Source: Haliea sp964022665 (GTDB taxonomy: Bacteria > Pseudomonadota > Gammaproteobacteria > Pseudomonadales > Halieaceae). From it: 64,000 nt of DNA. Below the pieces are notes generated by a model, which was not told the DNA's origin, searched no databases, and saw only the letters and a program-made list of their open reading frames with translations. A program made the position numbers and the translations under genes. Shown here piece after piece: positions 16,711-25,767 of this stretch (the stretch's first letter is position 1; each line of letters starts with the position of its first letter). The stretch spans positions 80,338 through 144,337 of the forward strand of contig CAXIDF010000012.1 in assembly GCA_964022665.1 (NCBI GenBank). Direction: 5' to 3'.

Positions 16711-18300
16711 TCATCCTTTTGCTGTAGCGGTGCCCGCCAGTTTGGGTTTGCTGGCACGCGGCGGTTTGGTGCGTGCAGCCTGCCTGCCGGTGGTAGCCTT
16801 GCCAGCTTTGGCTTTGGCTTTGGCTTTGGCTTTGGCTTTGGGCTTGGTAGCCGCGGCCGGCTTTGCTTTGGCGCTGGGTTTGCGCCGCGGTGCGGTGCGC
16901 AGACCGGCGAGCTCTTCCAGCTCCACCAACGCCTCTTCCAGGTAGTCGATGATGCGCTGTACCTGTGGCATGGAGCGGCGGCAGGCGACGATGCCGAAGT
17001 CCAGCTGCTTGCGGTAGCTTACCAGAGTGATGTTCATGGCGAAGCCGTCGAAGACGATGGACGCGGGGTAGACGCCCTCCAGACTGGCTCCATTCCAGTA
17101 GAGCTGCTCGCGCGGCCCCGGCACATTGGAGATGACGGTGCTGAAAGCGGGGAAATGGCCGGCGAGTCCAAGCACGGATGAGAGCAGCGCGGGCACCTGG
17201 GTGATCTGCATGAACAGCGTCGCCTCCCGTTGCGACATGCTGCGCAGCAGGTCTTTGCCGGCCGCCATGGAGGCCTGGATCTTGCGCAGGCGCTGTTCAG
17301 GATCGGCCACATCGGTGGCCAGGTCGGCCGTAATGAAACCGACGGCGTTGGACGAGTCAAGGTCGTTGTCGTCGCGCAGCGACACCGGTGCCATGGCCTT
17401 CAGGGAATGCGGTGGGCGCTCATGCTGGCTGGACAGGTAGCGGCGCAGGGCACCGGCGCACATGGCCAGCACCACGTCGTTTACGGTGGCATCGGTTGCC
17501 TTGCAAACACCGCGTACGCGCTCGAAGTCGAAAGATTGCGCCACAAACCGCCTGGAACCCGTGACGTTGGTATTGATAGATGTGCGGGGCACCTGATGCC
17601 AGGGCACTGCGAGGCTGCCGCTGCGGCCAAAAAAGGCGCCCCCGAACTGACGGAAGGCACTCATCAGGCTGGCGGTGGTGTCGTACTGCTGGCGCAGCGC
17701 TTCCAACACGTTTTTCAACTCCCGCCCCCGGGGCTCGACACGGACCGCCGCCGGCAGTCGCTGGGACTTGTAGCGTTCATAGGCCTCGTGTGACAGCGCG
17801 GAGTGGCGTGCTCGGGTGCGCGTACTCTTTGCGTACATGGCATTCATCATGTGCATCGCAGAGGCGCCATCGGTGGCCGCGTGGTGCATCTTGCTATAGA
17901 GCGCGAACTGATTGTTTTGAAGCCCTTCGATCAGGTGGGTTTCCCACAGGGGGCGGGTACGGTCCAGTAGCGTGCTGTGCAAGCGCGAAACGAGCATGAA
18001 GAGCTCGCGGTAGCGGCCGGGCTGGGGCAGGGCAGAATGCCGTACGTGGTAGTCGATGTCGAAATGGTCGTCGGTTTCCCAGTAGAGCCGCAGCGGTCCG
18101 GCGCGGCCGGTGGTGACGTATTCGCCGAATGGGCGCCGATACTCTTCTTCTGTGCGCAGGGCGGTGAGAATTTCCTGCAGGAATTTACGCTGGTCGACTC
18201 CCTTCGGGTAATTGAACAGGTGCAGGCCCCCAACGTGCATCGGGGTCTGGCGTTTCTCCATTATCAGGAAGCCGGCATCGGCGAGGTTCACTGGGCGCAT
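16711..18300 (-). CDS. wax ester synthase / diacylglycerol O-acyltransferase (WS/DGAT)
   Basis: A 529-residue bifunctional acyltransferase that esterifies fatty alcohols or diacylglycerol with acyl-CoA to make storage lipid. The catalytic motif HHxxxDG is His139-His140-AAT-Asp144-Gly145. The second conserved block (NDVVLAMCAGALRRYL) and the ISNVPGP motif are also present. The family norm is about 450-480 residues. The extra length is a basic tail of about 60 residues built from Ala-Lys repeats, which may bind polyphosphate, DNA or membranes. The DNA for the repeat is a perfect hexamer array (16806-16841). Confidence 0.93.
   Translation of the reverse strand: MRPVNLADAGFLIMEKRQTPMHVGGLHLFNYPKGVDQRKFLQEILTALRTEEEYRRPFGEYVTTGRAGPLRLYWETDDHFDIDYHVRHSALPQPGRYRELFMLVSRLHSTLLDRTRPLWETHLIEGLQNNQFALYSKMHHAATDGASAMHMMNAMYAKSTRTRARHSALSHEAYERYKSQRLPAAVRVEPRGRELKNVLEALRQQYDTTASLMSAFRQFGGAFFGRSGSLAVPWHQVPRTSINTNVTGSRRFVAQSFDFERVRGVCKATDATVNDVVLAMCAGALRRYLSSQHERPPHSLKAMAPVSLRDDNDLDSSNAVGFITADLATDVADPEQRLRKIQASMAAGKDLLRSMSQREATLFMQITQVPALLSSVLGLAGHFPAFSTVISNVPGPREQLYWNGASLEGVYPASIVFDGFAMNITLVSYRKQLDFGIVACRRSMPQVQRIIDYLEEALVELEELAGLRTAPRRKPSAKAKPAAATKPKAKAKAKAKAKAGKATTGRQAARTKPPRASKPKLAGTATAKG
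16806..16841. repeat. tandem hexanucleotide repeat, six copies of CTTTGG
   Basis: Six perfect copies of CTTTGG lie inside the WS/DGAT gene and encode alternating Ala-Lys in its C-terminal tail (the gene is on the minus strand). Because the unit is six bases, changes in copy number keep the frame and would only lengthen or shorten the tail. Confidence 0.9.
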
Positions 18301-18380
18301 AGGATTTACCTGTTGTTATCGTATTTTCTTGCCTGAACGATAGCGTTAAAGCCCTTGCCCGTGAAGGGGGAATTGCAGGC

Positions 18381-19349
18381 TCACAGCCAGCGCACCCGCC
18401 GGAACAGGGTGAGCATACCCACCGCCAGCGCGGCCATCAGCCCCAGAATCACGAAGTATCCGTAGCGGAATTGCAATTCGGGTATGTACTGGAAATTCAT
18501 GCCGTACAGGCCGGCGATAAAACCCAGCGGGACGAAAATGGCGGTGATGATGGTGAGAATCTTCATGGTCTGGTTGAGCTGGTGCGAGCTGATGGAAATA
18601 TGGCTCTCCACCAGGTCACCGCAGATCTCGTAGTACATGGAACACAGGGTTTGCAGGCGTTCGCAGCGATCGAACAGATCGCGGCGCACGTGATGGCTTT
18701 TGTCCTTGCCGGAACCCAGGTGTGAGGTGCCGCTGTGGAGAATATGCTCGGCCAGTGCCTCGTGGTAATTGAAAATGCGCAACAGCTTGCGCAGCCGGGA
18801 GCGGTAGACCACCAGCTCCTTCATCACGGTATCGGTCTGGTCTGTGAGCAGAGCGTCTTCCAGCCCGGCGAGGGTATCCTCAAAATCCATGAGTTTTTCC
18901 AGATAGCGCCCGCCCACATAGTGCAGGATGCGCAACGCCAGTACATTGGGCGTCTTCAGTAGCAACTCCTGTTCTTCGTGGTCCCAGAAGTGGTTTACAC
19001 TGATCGCCGTGCCCGGGTGCGTCGTGATCAGCAGCCGCTTGCCCACCCACATCCCCACCGGCATGGGCTGCAGTTCCAGATCGTCGTCCAGGCTGGTCAT
19101 GCCGCGAAAGAGGATAAACGTGTCGTGGTCGAATTCTTCGACTTTCGGCGGGTGGCGGGTGCGCACACAGTCGGCCACTGCCAGCCGGTCACAGTTGAGT
19201 GCGGCGAGCAGCTCCTGCCTGTCCGCGGTGAGTTCGCCTTCCAGGTCCAGCCAGAGGGTACTGTTCTCCTGTTCGCGCCAAAGCGCGATCAACGCTTCGT
19301 CGCCGGTCTGGTACTGCCCTTGCGAAGAGAGTAATTTTGCCCTGATCAT
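18381..19349 (-). CDS. zntB: CorA/ZntB-family divalent cation transporter
   Basis: A 322-residue protein of the CorA superfamily. A soluble funnel domain occupies about residues 1-255 and two membrane segments lie at the C-terminus. The pore motif is YGMN followed by a loop FQYIPELQFRYGY, which resembles ZntB (zinc) more than CorA (GMNFE/MPEL, magnesium). The start at 19349 was chosen over an upstream one because it gives the family length. It is divergent from the MscS gene with only 29 bp between starts. Confidence 0.85.
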   Translation of the reverse strand: MIRAKLLSSQGQYQTGDEALIALWREQENSTLWLDLEGELTADRQELLAALNCDRLAVADCVRTRHPPKVEEFDHDTFILFRGMTSLDDDLELQPMPVGMWVGKRLLITTHPGTAISVNHFWDHEEQELLLKTPNVLALRILHYVGGRYLEKLMDFEDTLAGLEDALLTDQTDTVMKELVVYRSRLRKLLRIFNYHEALAEHILHSGTSHLGSGKDKSHHVRRDLFDRCERLQTLCSMYYEICGDLVESHISISSHQLNQTMKILTIITAIFVPLGFIAGLYGMNFQYIPELQFRYGYFVILGLMAALAVGMLTLFRRVRWL

Positions 19350-19378
19350 GTATCCGCAACCCTTCAAGGAAACTCTGC

Positions 19379-20233
19379 ATGGAACAGCTTAACCGAATCC
19401 TCCAGGTGCCTCTAATCGTTTTTGGCGATGTCAGTATCACCATGGCGCAGGTGCTGACGGTACTGGCGTTGCTGGTCGGCGGAATTTTCTTTGTGCTGTG
19501 GAGTGGCCGCTTCCTGCGATCACGCATGCTCAAGCGCAGCATCGACCCCAATGTCGTGCAGCTCACTTTTCGCGCCTATCTCATTCTGGGCATGGCGATT
19601 GTAGGCATGTCCACGCTGGACCTGCTGAGTGTGCCGCTGGCGGCCTTTGCCTTTGTCTCGGGCGCCGTGGCAATCGGCTTCGGTTTCGGCGCACAGAACA
19701 TCATCAACAACTTCATCAGCGGCTGGATATTGATGTGGGAGCGCCCCATCAAGATCGGCGACTTTCTTGAGCTGGGTGAGGTACGTGGCACTGTGGAGTC
19801 GATCAACACGCGCTCCACACGGATCCGTCGCGTCGACGGTGTGCATTTGCTGATACCCAACAGCCAGCTGCTGGAAAATACGGTGACCAACTGGACGCTG
19901 GTGGATGATCTCGTACGCACCGCTGTGCGCGTGGGTGTTGCCTACGAGAGCGACGTGCGGCTTACCGAGACCCTGATGTATCGCGTGGCGCAAGAGCACC
20001 CCGATGTCTTGAAAACACCGGAACCCCTGGTGATATTCGACAATTTCGGCGATAGCTCACTGGAATTCGAACTGAATTTCTGGGTGCACTCCACCGCGGA
20101 GCGTGGGCTGCGCATGATCCGCAGTGATCTGCGGTTCCAGATCGAGGCGCTGTTCCGCGAGGAGGGGCTGGTCATCGCCTTCCCTCAGAGGGACGTACAC
20201 CTGAACGGTGAGCTGCGGCTGCTGAATCCCTAG
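19379..20233 (+). CDS. MscS-family mechanosensitive ion channel
   Basis: A 284-residue small-conductance mechanosensitive channel. Hydrophobic segments lie at about residues 20-40, 65-85 and 90-115. The pore helix with small residues (FVSGAVAIGFGFGAQNIINN) and the beta-domain start (ERPIKIGDFLEL) are characteristic. It would release solutes on osmotic downshock. The gene shares a short 29-bp upstream region with the divergent zntB-like gene, so promoters must overlap or sit inside coding sequence. Confidence 0.93.
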   Translation: MEQLNRILQVPLIVFGDVSITMAQVLTVLALLVGGIFFVLWSGRFLRSRMLKRSIDPNVVQLTFRAYLILGMAIVGMSTLDLLSVPLAAFAFVSGAVAIGFGFGAQNIINNFISGWILMWERPIKIGDFLELGEVRGTVESINTRSTRIRRVDGVHLLIPNSQLLENTVTNWTLVDDLVRTAVRVGVAYESDVRLTETLMYRVAQEHPDVLKTPEPLVIFDNFGDSSLEFELNFWVHSTAERGLRMIRSDLRFQIEALFREEGLVIAFPQRDVHLNGELRLLNP

Positions 20234-20291
20234 TGCGTGGCGCACGGCCGCAGTTCGGCGTAGCGTCCTGCGTTGCACTATACTGGGTGCC

Positions 20292-21680
20292 ATGAACAGG
20301 CTCCCTCAGCGCCATCACTCCAATCTCCTGTGCCTGCTGGCATTGGTCTGCGCCTTGCTGGCGCCGGCTGCGTCTGCGCAGCAGATCTGGGTCATTCATA
20401 TTGACGGTGCCATTGGCCCCGCGGCCGCGGATCATACGATTCGCTCGCTGGAGCGGGCGGTCGCTGCCGACGCGGAAGCCGTTGTGCTGCGTATCGACAC
20501 GCCCGGTGGACTCGACAGCGCCATGCGCGACATGATCAAGGCGGTGCTGGCCGCGCCGCTGCCGGTGCTCGGCTATGTCGGCCCCAGCGGCGCCCGTGCG
20601 GCGAGCGCTGGCACCTATCTTCTCTATGCCACACACATTGCGGCGATGGCGCCGGGCACCAACCTGGGTGCGGCAACGCCTGTGCAACTGGGAGGGGGTG
20701 GCTTGCCCGCACTGCCGGGCGAGAGCGAGGAACAGGATGGCGATGCCACCTCACCCGATGCCGCAGGCGGCACGGCCATGGAGCGTAAAGTGGTCAATGA
20801 CGCGGTTGCCTACATTCGCAGCCTGGCGCAACTGCGTGGCCGCAACGGCGACTGGGCGGAGCGCGCCGTGCGTGAGGGGGTTAGCCTGTCTGCCGAGGAT
20901 GCGTTGGCCGCGGGCGTTATCGAGCAGCTGGCCGATTCGCTCTCGCTGTTATTGCAGAACGTTGATGGCACCATCGTGCAGGTCGAAGGTGAGGCGCGGG
21001 TGCTGAACACGGCAGGAGCGGACATTGTGCAGCAGTCGCCGGACTGGCGCAGTGAGTTTCTCGCCGTGATCACCAATCCCAATATGGCCTATATCCTGCT
21101 GCTGGTGGGTATTTATGGCCTGGTTATCGAGTTCTATAACCCGGGGATTGGCCTGCCCGGTATCGTCGGAGCCATGAGCCTGCTGGTTGCGTTGTATGCC
21201 ATGCAGATGCTGCCCATCAGCTATGCCGGCATGGGGCTGCTCCTGCTCGGTGTGGCGCTGATGGTGGCGGAAGCGTTTGCGCCCAGTTTCGGTGTACTGG
21301 GCCTGGGGGGCGCAGCCGCGTTCGTCACCGGTTCCATCATGCTGATGGATACCACGCTCCCTGCCTATCAACTGGCGATGCCCATAGTGCTGGCGGTAAC
21401 CGTCTTCAGTGTGGGTTTGTTGGTCTTCGCCCTGGGGATGGTGCTGCGCGCGCGCAAGCGGGCGGTGGTGACCGGGGTGCAGCGGCTGGTGGGGACCAGC
21501 ACCCGCGTGGCACGCATGCACGACGGCGAGGCCTGGGTATGGCTGGATGGGGAGCTCTGGCATGCGCGCAGCGAAGAGTCCCTGCAAGCGGATGTGCCAG
21601 TGGTTGTACTGGCAATTGAGGGACTGACGGCGGTGGTTCGCCGGCAGTCGACAGAAATCAACTCAGAAGGAAAAGCCTGA
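20292..21680 (+). CDS. NfeD family membrane serine protease (long form)
   Basis: A 462-residue protein with a signal peptide (ending ASA, about residue 29), a ClpP-like protease domain, four or so membrane segments and a C-terminal NfeD OB-fold domain. The catalytic dyad is Ser105 in AASAGTY and Lys166 in ERKVVND, as in Pyrococcus PH1510. Such proteases cleave stomatin-type partners. The next gene encodes exactly such a partner and its start overlaps this stop (TGATG). A TATACT -10-like hexamer lies at 20279. Confidence 0.92.
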   Translation: MNRLPQRHHSNLLCLLALVCALLAPAASAQQIWVIHIDGAIGPAAADHTIRSLERAVAADAEAVVLRIDTPGGLDSAMRDMIKAVLAAPLPVLGYVGPSGARAASAGTYLLYATHIAAMAPGTNLGAATPVQLGGGGLPALPGESEEQDGDATSPDAAGGTAMERKVVNDAVAYIRSLAQLRGRNGDWAERAVREGVSLSAEDALAAGVIEQLADSLSLLLQNVDGTIVQVEGEARVLNTAGADIVQQSPDWRSEFLAVITNPNMAYILLLVGIYGLVIEFYNPGIGLPGIVGAMSLLVALYAMQMLPISYAGMGLLLLGVALMVAEAFAPSFGVLGLGGAAAFVTGSIMLMDTTLPAYQLAMPIVLAVTVFSVGLLVFALGMVLRARKRAVVTGVQRLVGTSTRVARMHDGEAWVWLDGELWHARSEESLQADVPVVVLAIEGLTAVVRRQSTEINSEGKA

Positions 21681-22426
21681 TGTTCGAGATCGAAATGTTC
21701 AGTGCCGTTTTCATCGTGCTGGCGATAGTGCTGTTGCTGTCGATGTTCCGGGTGCTGCGCGAGTATGAGCGCGGTGTGATTTTCATGCTGGGCCGCTTCT
21801 ACAAGGTCAAAGGGCCCGGTTTGATCGTGATCATTCCGGTACTGCAGCAGATGGTGCGGGTGGATTTGCGTACGCTGGTAATGGATGTACCCACCCAGGA
21901 TGTGATCTCCCGCGATAACGTGTCGGTGCAGGTCAACGCCGTGATCTACTTCCGCGTGGTGGACCCGGAGCGTGCCATCATTCAGGTGGAAAATTACCTG
22001 GAGGCAACCAGCCAGCTTTCCCAGACCACCCTGCGTTCGGTGTTGGGCCAGCATGACCTGGACGACATGCTCGCCGAGCGAGACCGCCTGAACGACGACA
22101 TCCAGTCCATCCTCGACAAACAGACTGAGGCCTGGGGCGTCAAAGTGGCCAATGTGGAGATCAAGCACGTCGATCTCAACGAGTCCATGGTGCGTGCCAT
22201 TGCGAAGCAGGCGGAGGCGGAGCGCGAACGGCGCGCCAAGGTGATTCACGCCATGGGCGAGGCAGAGGCAGCCGAAAAACTGGCGGAGGCCGCCAAGATG
22301 CTGGCTACGGAAGAATCCGCCATTCAACTGCGTTACCTGCAGACCCTGGTCGAAATTGCCGGCGACAAGAGTTCGACCATTGTCTTCCCACTGCCAGTGG
22401 ATATCATGAAGAAATTCACCTCATAA
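21680..22426 (+). CDS. slipin/stomatin-like SPFH protein
   Basis: A 248-residue membrane-anchored protein. One hydrophobic N-terminal segment (residues 6-26) is followed by an SPFH/band-7 domain (VQVNAVIYFRVVDPERA, then NYLEATSQLSQTTLRSVLGQ) and a charged coiled-coil region rich in Glu-Ala-Lys. It probably assembles into ring-like membrane scaffolds. It forms the usual NfeD-slipin pair with the upstream protease. Confidence 0.93.
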   Translation: MFEIEMFSAVFIVLAIVLLLSMFRVLREYERGVIFMLGRFYKVKGPGLIVIIPVLQQMVRVDLRTLVMDVPTQDVISRDNVSVQVNAVIYFRVVDPERAIIQVENYLEATSQLSQTTLRSVLGQHDLDDMLAERDRLNDDIQSILDKQTEAWGVKVANVEIKHVDLNESMVRAIAKQAEAERERRAKVIHAMGEAEAAEKLAEAAKMLATEESAIQLRYLQTLVEIAGDKSSTIVFPLPVDIMKKFTS

Positions 22427-22447
22427 GCCCTCGGAGCAGAGTCTTTT

Positions 22448-23428
22448 ATGCAGTGCATTGAAATCAGTGAGCCCGGGGCACCGTCTGTATTGAAACCGGT
22501 GCAGCGGGAGGCGCCGGTCGCCGGGGCCGGTGAGTTGCTGATCAACGTTTTTGCGGCCGGGGTAAACCGGCCCGATGTGATGCAGCGCCTGGGGCTTTAC
22601 CCGGCGCCCCCCGGCGCCTCGGACCTGCCGGGGCTGGAGGTTGCCGGCGAGGTGGCAGCTGTAGGCCCGGGCGTGACGGGTTGGCAGGTCGGCGACCGCG
22701 TGTGTGCGTTGACCAATGGCGGCGGCTACGCGGAGCAGGTCGTGGCGCCGGCCGGGCAGTGTTTGCCTGTGCCCGCGGGCATGGACTTTGTTGCCGCCGC
22801 CGGCCTGCCGGAAACCTTTTTCACGGTGTGGATCAATGTATTCATGCGCGGGGGATTACAGGCCGGCGAGAGCCTGCTGGTGCACGGTGGCAGTTCGGGT
22901 ATCGGCACCAGCGCCATTCAGATGGCGCGTGCTATGGGAGCGACGGTGTACGCCACGGCCGGCAGCGCCGAGAAATGCGCTGCCTGTGTAGAACTCGGAG
23001 CGGACCTTACGGTGAACTATCGCGACGAGGACTTCGAAACCGTGCTGCAGGAGCGCACCGGTGGTGCCGGAGTGGATGTCATCCTGGATATGGTGGGGGG
23101 CGATTACATCAACCGCAATATCCGTCTGGCCGCTACCGATGGCCGTATCGTGAATATCGCGTTTCAGGGCGGGTTCGAGGCCCCGGTCAACTTCGTGCCG
23201 GTATTGCTGAAGCGGTTGACGCTCACCGCCTCGACCTTGCGCCCGCAGTCCGCCGAGGCAAAAGCAGCCATCGCCGCTCAGTTGCTTGAGCACATCTGGC
23301 CGCGGCTGGAGAGCGGTGATATCCGCCCCGTGATTGCGGCCACATTCCCGCTGCAGGATGCGACCGCGGCGCACGAGCTCATGGAGAGCAGTGCCCACAT
23401 CGGGAAAATCATCCTCACCCTGCGCTGA
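22448..23428 (+). CDS. NAD(P)H:quinone oxidoreductase, zeta-crystallin (PIG3-like) type
   Basis: A 326-residue medium-chain dehydrogenase without zinc ligands. The N-terminal GroES-like domain has the VNRPDVMQRLGLYP segment and the cofactor fold has VHGGSSGIGTSAIQ followed by the MDR-specific AGSAEKCA turn. It would reduce quinones with NADPH. It starts 21 bp after the slipin gene and its 3' end overlaps the convergent WYL regulator by 14 bp. Confidence 0.9.
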   Translation: MQCIEISEPGAPSVLKPVQREAPVAGAGELLINVFAAGVNRPDVMQRLGLYPAPPGASDLPGLEVAGEVAAVGPGVTGWQVGDRVCALTNGGGYAEQVVAPAGQCLPVPAGMDFVAAAGLPETFFTVWINVFMRGGLQAGESLLVHGGSSGIGTSAIQMARAMGATVYATAGSAEKCAACVELGADLTVNYRDEDFETVLQERTGGAGVDVILDMVGGDYINRNIRLAATDGRIVNIAFQGGFEAPVNFVPVLLKRLTLTASTLRPQSAEAKAAIAAQLLEHIWPRLESGDIRPVIAATFPLQDATAAHELMESSAHIGKIILTLR

Positions 23429-24296
23429 ACAGCCAGGGCGCCAGTTGCGCCCGGTTCTCCACCACGATCTGCTGCGCCATGGGGTCCGCCAGTGCCGGTT
23501 CGGGGTCGATGTGCAGGAGTTTCAGGGCGTAGGGAACCAGCCGCCCGCGCACCGTAATGTCCAGAACGCCGTCCTGCATGCCGTAGTCGGTCGCCACCAC
23601 CTGTTGCTGGGCAGGGTTCAGACGCGGGTCGGGCACAACCCGCAAGGTCACGTGGGTGTTCCAGTCCTCATCCTGTTCCACGCCCTGGCTGGAATCATCC
23701 AGTATTTCAGGAATGTCGCGAAAGCGGCTGAGCACAAAGTCGCGATAGGCCTGGTTCTTCTCGCACCAGGCGCGCACATGCCAGCGCAAGCCGGTAAACA
23801 CGAGCGTATGCGGTACAATGATGCGCCCCTCCCGGTCGGGGTTGTGCAGGGAAACGTAGTCCACCTCCAGACGCTTGCGCTGGCGCGCAGCCTGCATAAT
23901 GGGGCGCAGCACCTCGGGGCGCACATCGCGTACCGGCACCCGCAGCACCTCGATGTTCGCCACGTTCAGCGCCAGCGACTCAAATACATTGGACAATTCA
24001 TTGTTGCGCGCCATCAGGTGCAGGTATTCGTCGGCAACACCCTCGGTTACCCGTGGCCGGAACTCCGGTGCCGGCATGTAGCCTTTGAGGGATGCATCGT
24101 AGACGAGGTTGCCAGGGCCGATATCCCGGATGTAGCGATTGATATCCTTGCTCGCCTGCTGGCGACCGATGCCGAATGTTTCGCAGAGATGGCGGGTGGT
24201 CAGCCGACCTTCCCACAGCGCAATGGTCTCGATGTAGCGGTAGCGCACCAACAGGTCCCAGCGGATAGGCCAGGGGTCGGAGTGTGTTGCAGTCAT
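23415..24296 (-). CDS. WYL-domain transcriptional regulator
   Basis: A 293-residue regulator. The N-terminal winged helix (about residues 10-70) contains RLTTRHLCETFGIGRQQASK. A WYL ligand-binding domain follows (RKRLEVDYVSLHNPDREG, then WHVRAWCEKNQAYRDFVLSR), and a C-terminal WCX-like extension completes it. This domain order is that of BrxR/CapW-type regulators, which often control anti-phage systems, but such genes are also common in plain chromosomal settings. Its start codon overlaps an in-frame ATG (24295) of the divergent DUF2868 gene, so it may regulate that pair. Confidence 0.88.
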   Translation of the reverse strand: MTATHSDPWPIRWDLLVRYRYIETIALWEGRLTTRHLCETFGIGRQQASKDINRYIRDIGPGNLVYDASLKGYMPAPEFRPRVTEGVADEYLHLMARNNELSNVFESLALNVANIEVLRVPVRDVRPEVLRPIMQAARQRKRLEVDYVSLHNPDREGRIIVPHTLVFTGLRWHVRAWCEKNQAYRDFVLSRFRDIPEILDDSSQGVEQDEDWNTHVTLRVVPDPRLNPAQQQVVATDYGMQDGVLDITVRGRLVPYALKLLHIDPEPALADPMAQQIVVENRAQLAPWLFSAG

Positions 24297-24363
24297 GCCT
24301 GTTCCCGTTCAGGGTGAATTGCCTGTATCGTACACGTCAGTGCAGCCAGCGAATACCGAGGCC

Positions 24364-25767
24364 ATGGCTATCGCATCTCCCGACATCAGTGATCTCTACC
24401 ACCTTGCCGGTCAGCTCCAGCACGACCGGGACCTGCCGCTCGACCAGCTGCGCCAGCGCGACCGGGAGATTGGCCAGGGCTGCAGTGGCAAGGGTGACTG
24501 GCAACGGCTGCGCTACTGGCTACACGCTGTCGATCCCGAGGCGCATCACCAGCCCGCCTGGGCCGGCGGTGCCAATCCGGCGCTACTGTTGAATGTGGTC
24601 GCGCTGATCACCGGTTTCGGTGCCATGGCGGGCTTGTTGCTCGGCAGCACCCAGGCGCTGGTCAATGTGCTCTTCTGGCTGCTGTTGTTTGTTGGGCTGC
24701 AATGGCTGTTGATGGCCGGTTCCCTGCTTGCGCTGCTGCAGTTACTGCGCGGCCGTGTGCCGCCGGCTTCGCCGGTACAGCCCATGCGCTGGGTGTTGCG
24801 CCGGCGCTGGCCAGATAGCCGCGCGCTGCGTGAAGCACAGCCGCTTTTGCGCCTGCTGTTTTTACGCCACGGACAGACCGTGGGCGCTCTGTTCGCCGCG
24901 GGCGCGGCGTTGGCATTTATTGTCTTGCCCGCTGTGGATAACTACGGTTTCGTGTGGGGCTCTACCTATCCCCTCAGCGATCAATTCATGCAGTGGTTGG
25001 TCAATTCCCTGGCGCGCCCCTGGCGGGAACTGCTGCCGGCGGCAACCATCGATCCGGAACTGTTGCGCGCCAGCCGTTATCACGCCGCCCTGCAGGTGCT
25101 GGATGCGCAGCGCCTGGAGCGCATGCGCGGCTGGTGGGGGTTTCTGTTGCTGTGCCTGCTGGTTTATAGCCTGCTGCCACGCTTGTGTCTCTATGCGTTG
25201 TCGCGCTGGCTGTACCGGCGTCAGCTGATTGCCAGCCTGCTGGGTTACCCGGGGGTCGAACGCGTACTGGCGCGCATGCAGGCGCCATTGGTCGCCACTG
25301 GCGGCTCGGCGAATTCCGCGTCACCCGTCGTTGTCAGCACGGGTGGCGACGGCTTGCGTGACGATGTCCCGCGCGCCACCTGGCCACGGGCACTGTTGCT
25401 GGAGGTGGCGGGGGCCTTCGGTGAGCGTGCCCCTGCAAGCTACGAAGAATTGGCAGATGGACAACCGGCGCAGAGCGCGAGCCTGGCCAGTGGCGACCTT
25501 GCCGCGGATCAGCGCACTCTCGCGGCGCTGCCGCTGCAGGATATCGACCGGCTCTATCTGGCAGTGAAAGGTTGGGAGCCGCCGGTCGCGGAATTGTCAG
25601 ACCTGCTGGAGCCTCTGTCTGCGGTTTCCCGATGCAGCATTCTGCTGGTGCCGTTGCCTGGCCGTCCGTTGCCGCATCGCAAGGTGGAGGACTGGCGCCT
25701 GTTTGCTCGCGGTTTGCCTTTTGAGGGCGTGGATGTGCAGTTGCTGAACCCGGTGGTGGCTGAATGA
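24364..25767 (+). CDS. DUF2868 membrane protein
   Basis: A 467-residue protein with hydrophobic segments around residues 77-100, 104-130, 178-200 and 257-280. It matches the DUF2868 family, which has no assigned function. I chose ATG 24364 because the conserved region begins just after it; ATG 24295 would add 23 residues and overlap the WYL start. The C-terminal part (from about residue 340) is soluble and contains the segment SILLVPLPGRPLP. The stop overlaps the start of the DUF3482 GTPase by ATGA, and the two families usually occur together. Confidence 0.8.
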   Translation: MAIASPDISDLYHLAGQLQHDRDLPLDQLRQRDREIGQGCSGKGDWQRLRYWLHAVDPEAHHQPAWAGGANPALLLNVVALITGFGAMAGLLLGSTQALVNVLFWLLLFVGLQWLLMAGSLLALLQLLRGRVPPASPVQPMRWVLRRRWPDSRALREAQPLLRLLFLRHGQTVGALFAAGAALAFIVLPAVDNYGFVWGSTYPLSDQFMQWLVNSLARPWRELLPAATIDPELLRASRYHAALQVLDAQRLERMRGWWGFLLLCLLVYSLLPRLCLYALSRWLYRRQLIASLLGYPGVERVLARMQAPLVATGGSANSASPVVVSTGGDGLRDDVPRATWPRALLLEVAGAFGERAPASYEELADGQPAQSASLASGDLAADQRTLAALPLQDIDRLYLAVKGWEPPVAELSDLLEPLSAVSRCSILLVPLPGRPLPHRKVEDWRLFARGLPFEGVDVQLLNPVVAE

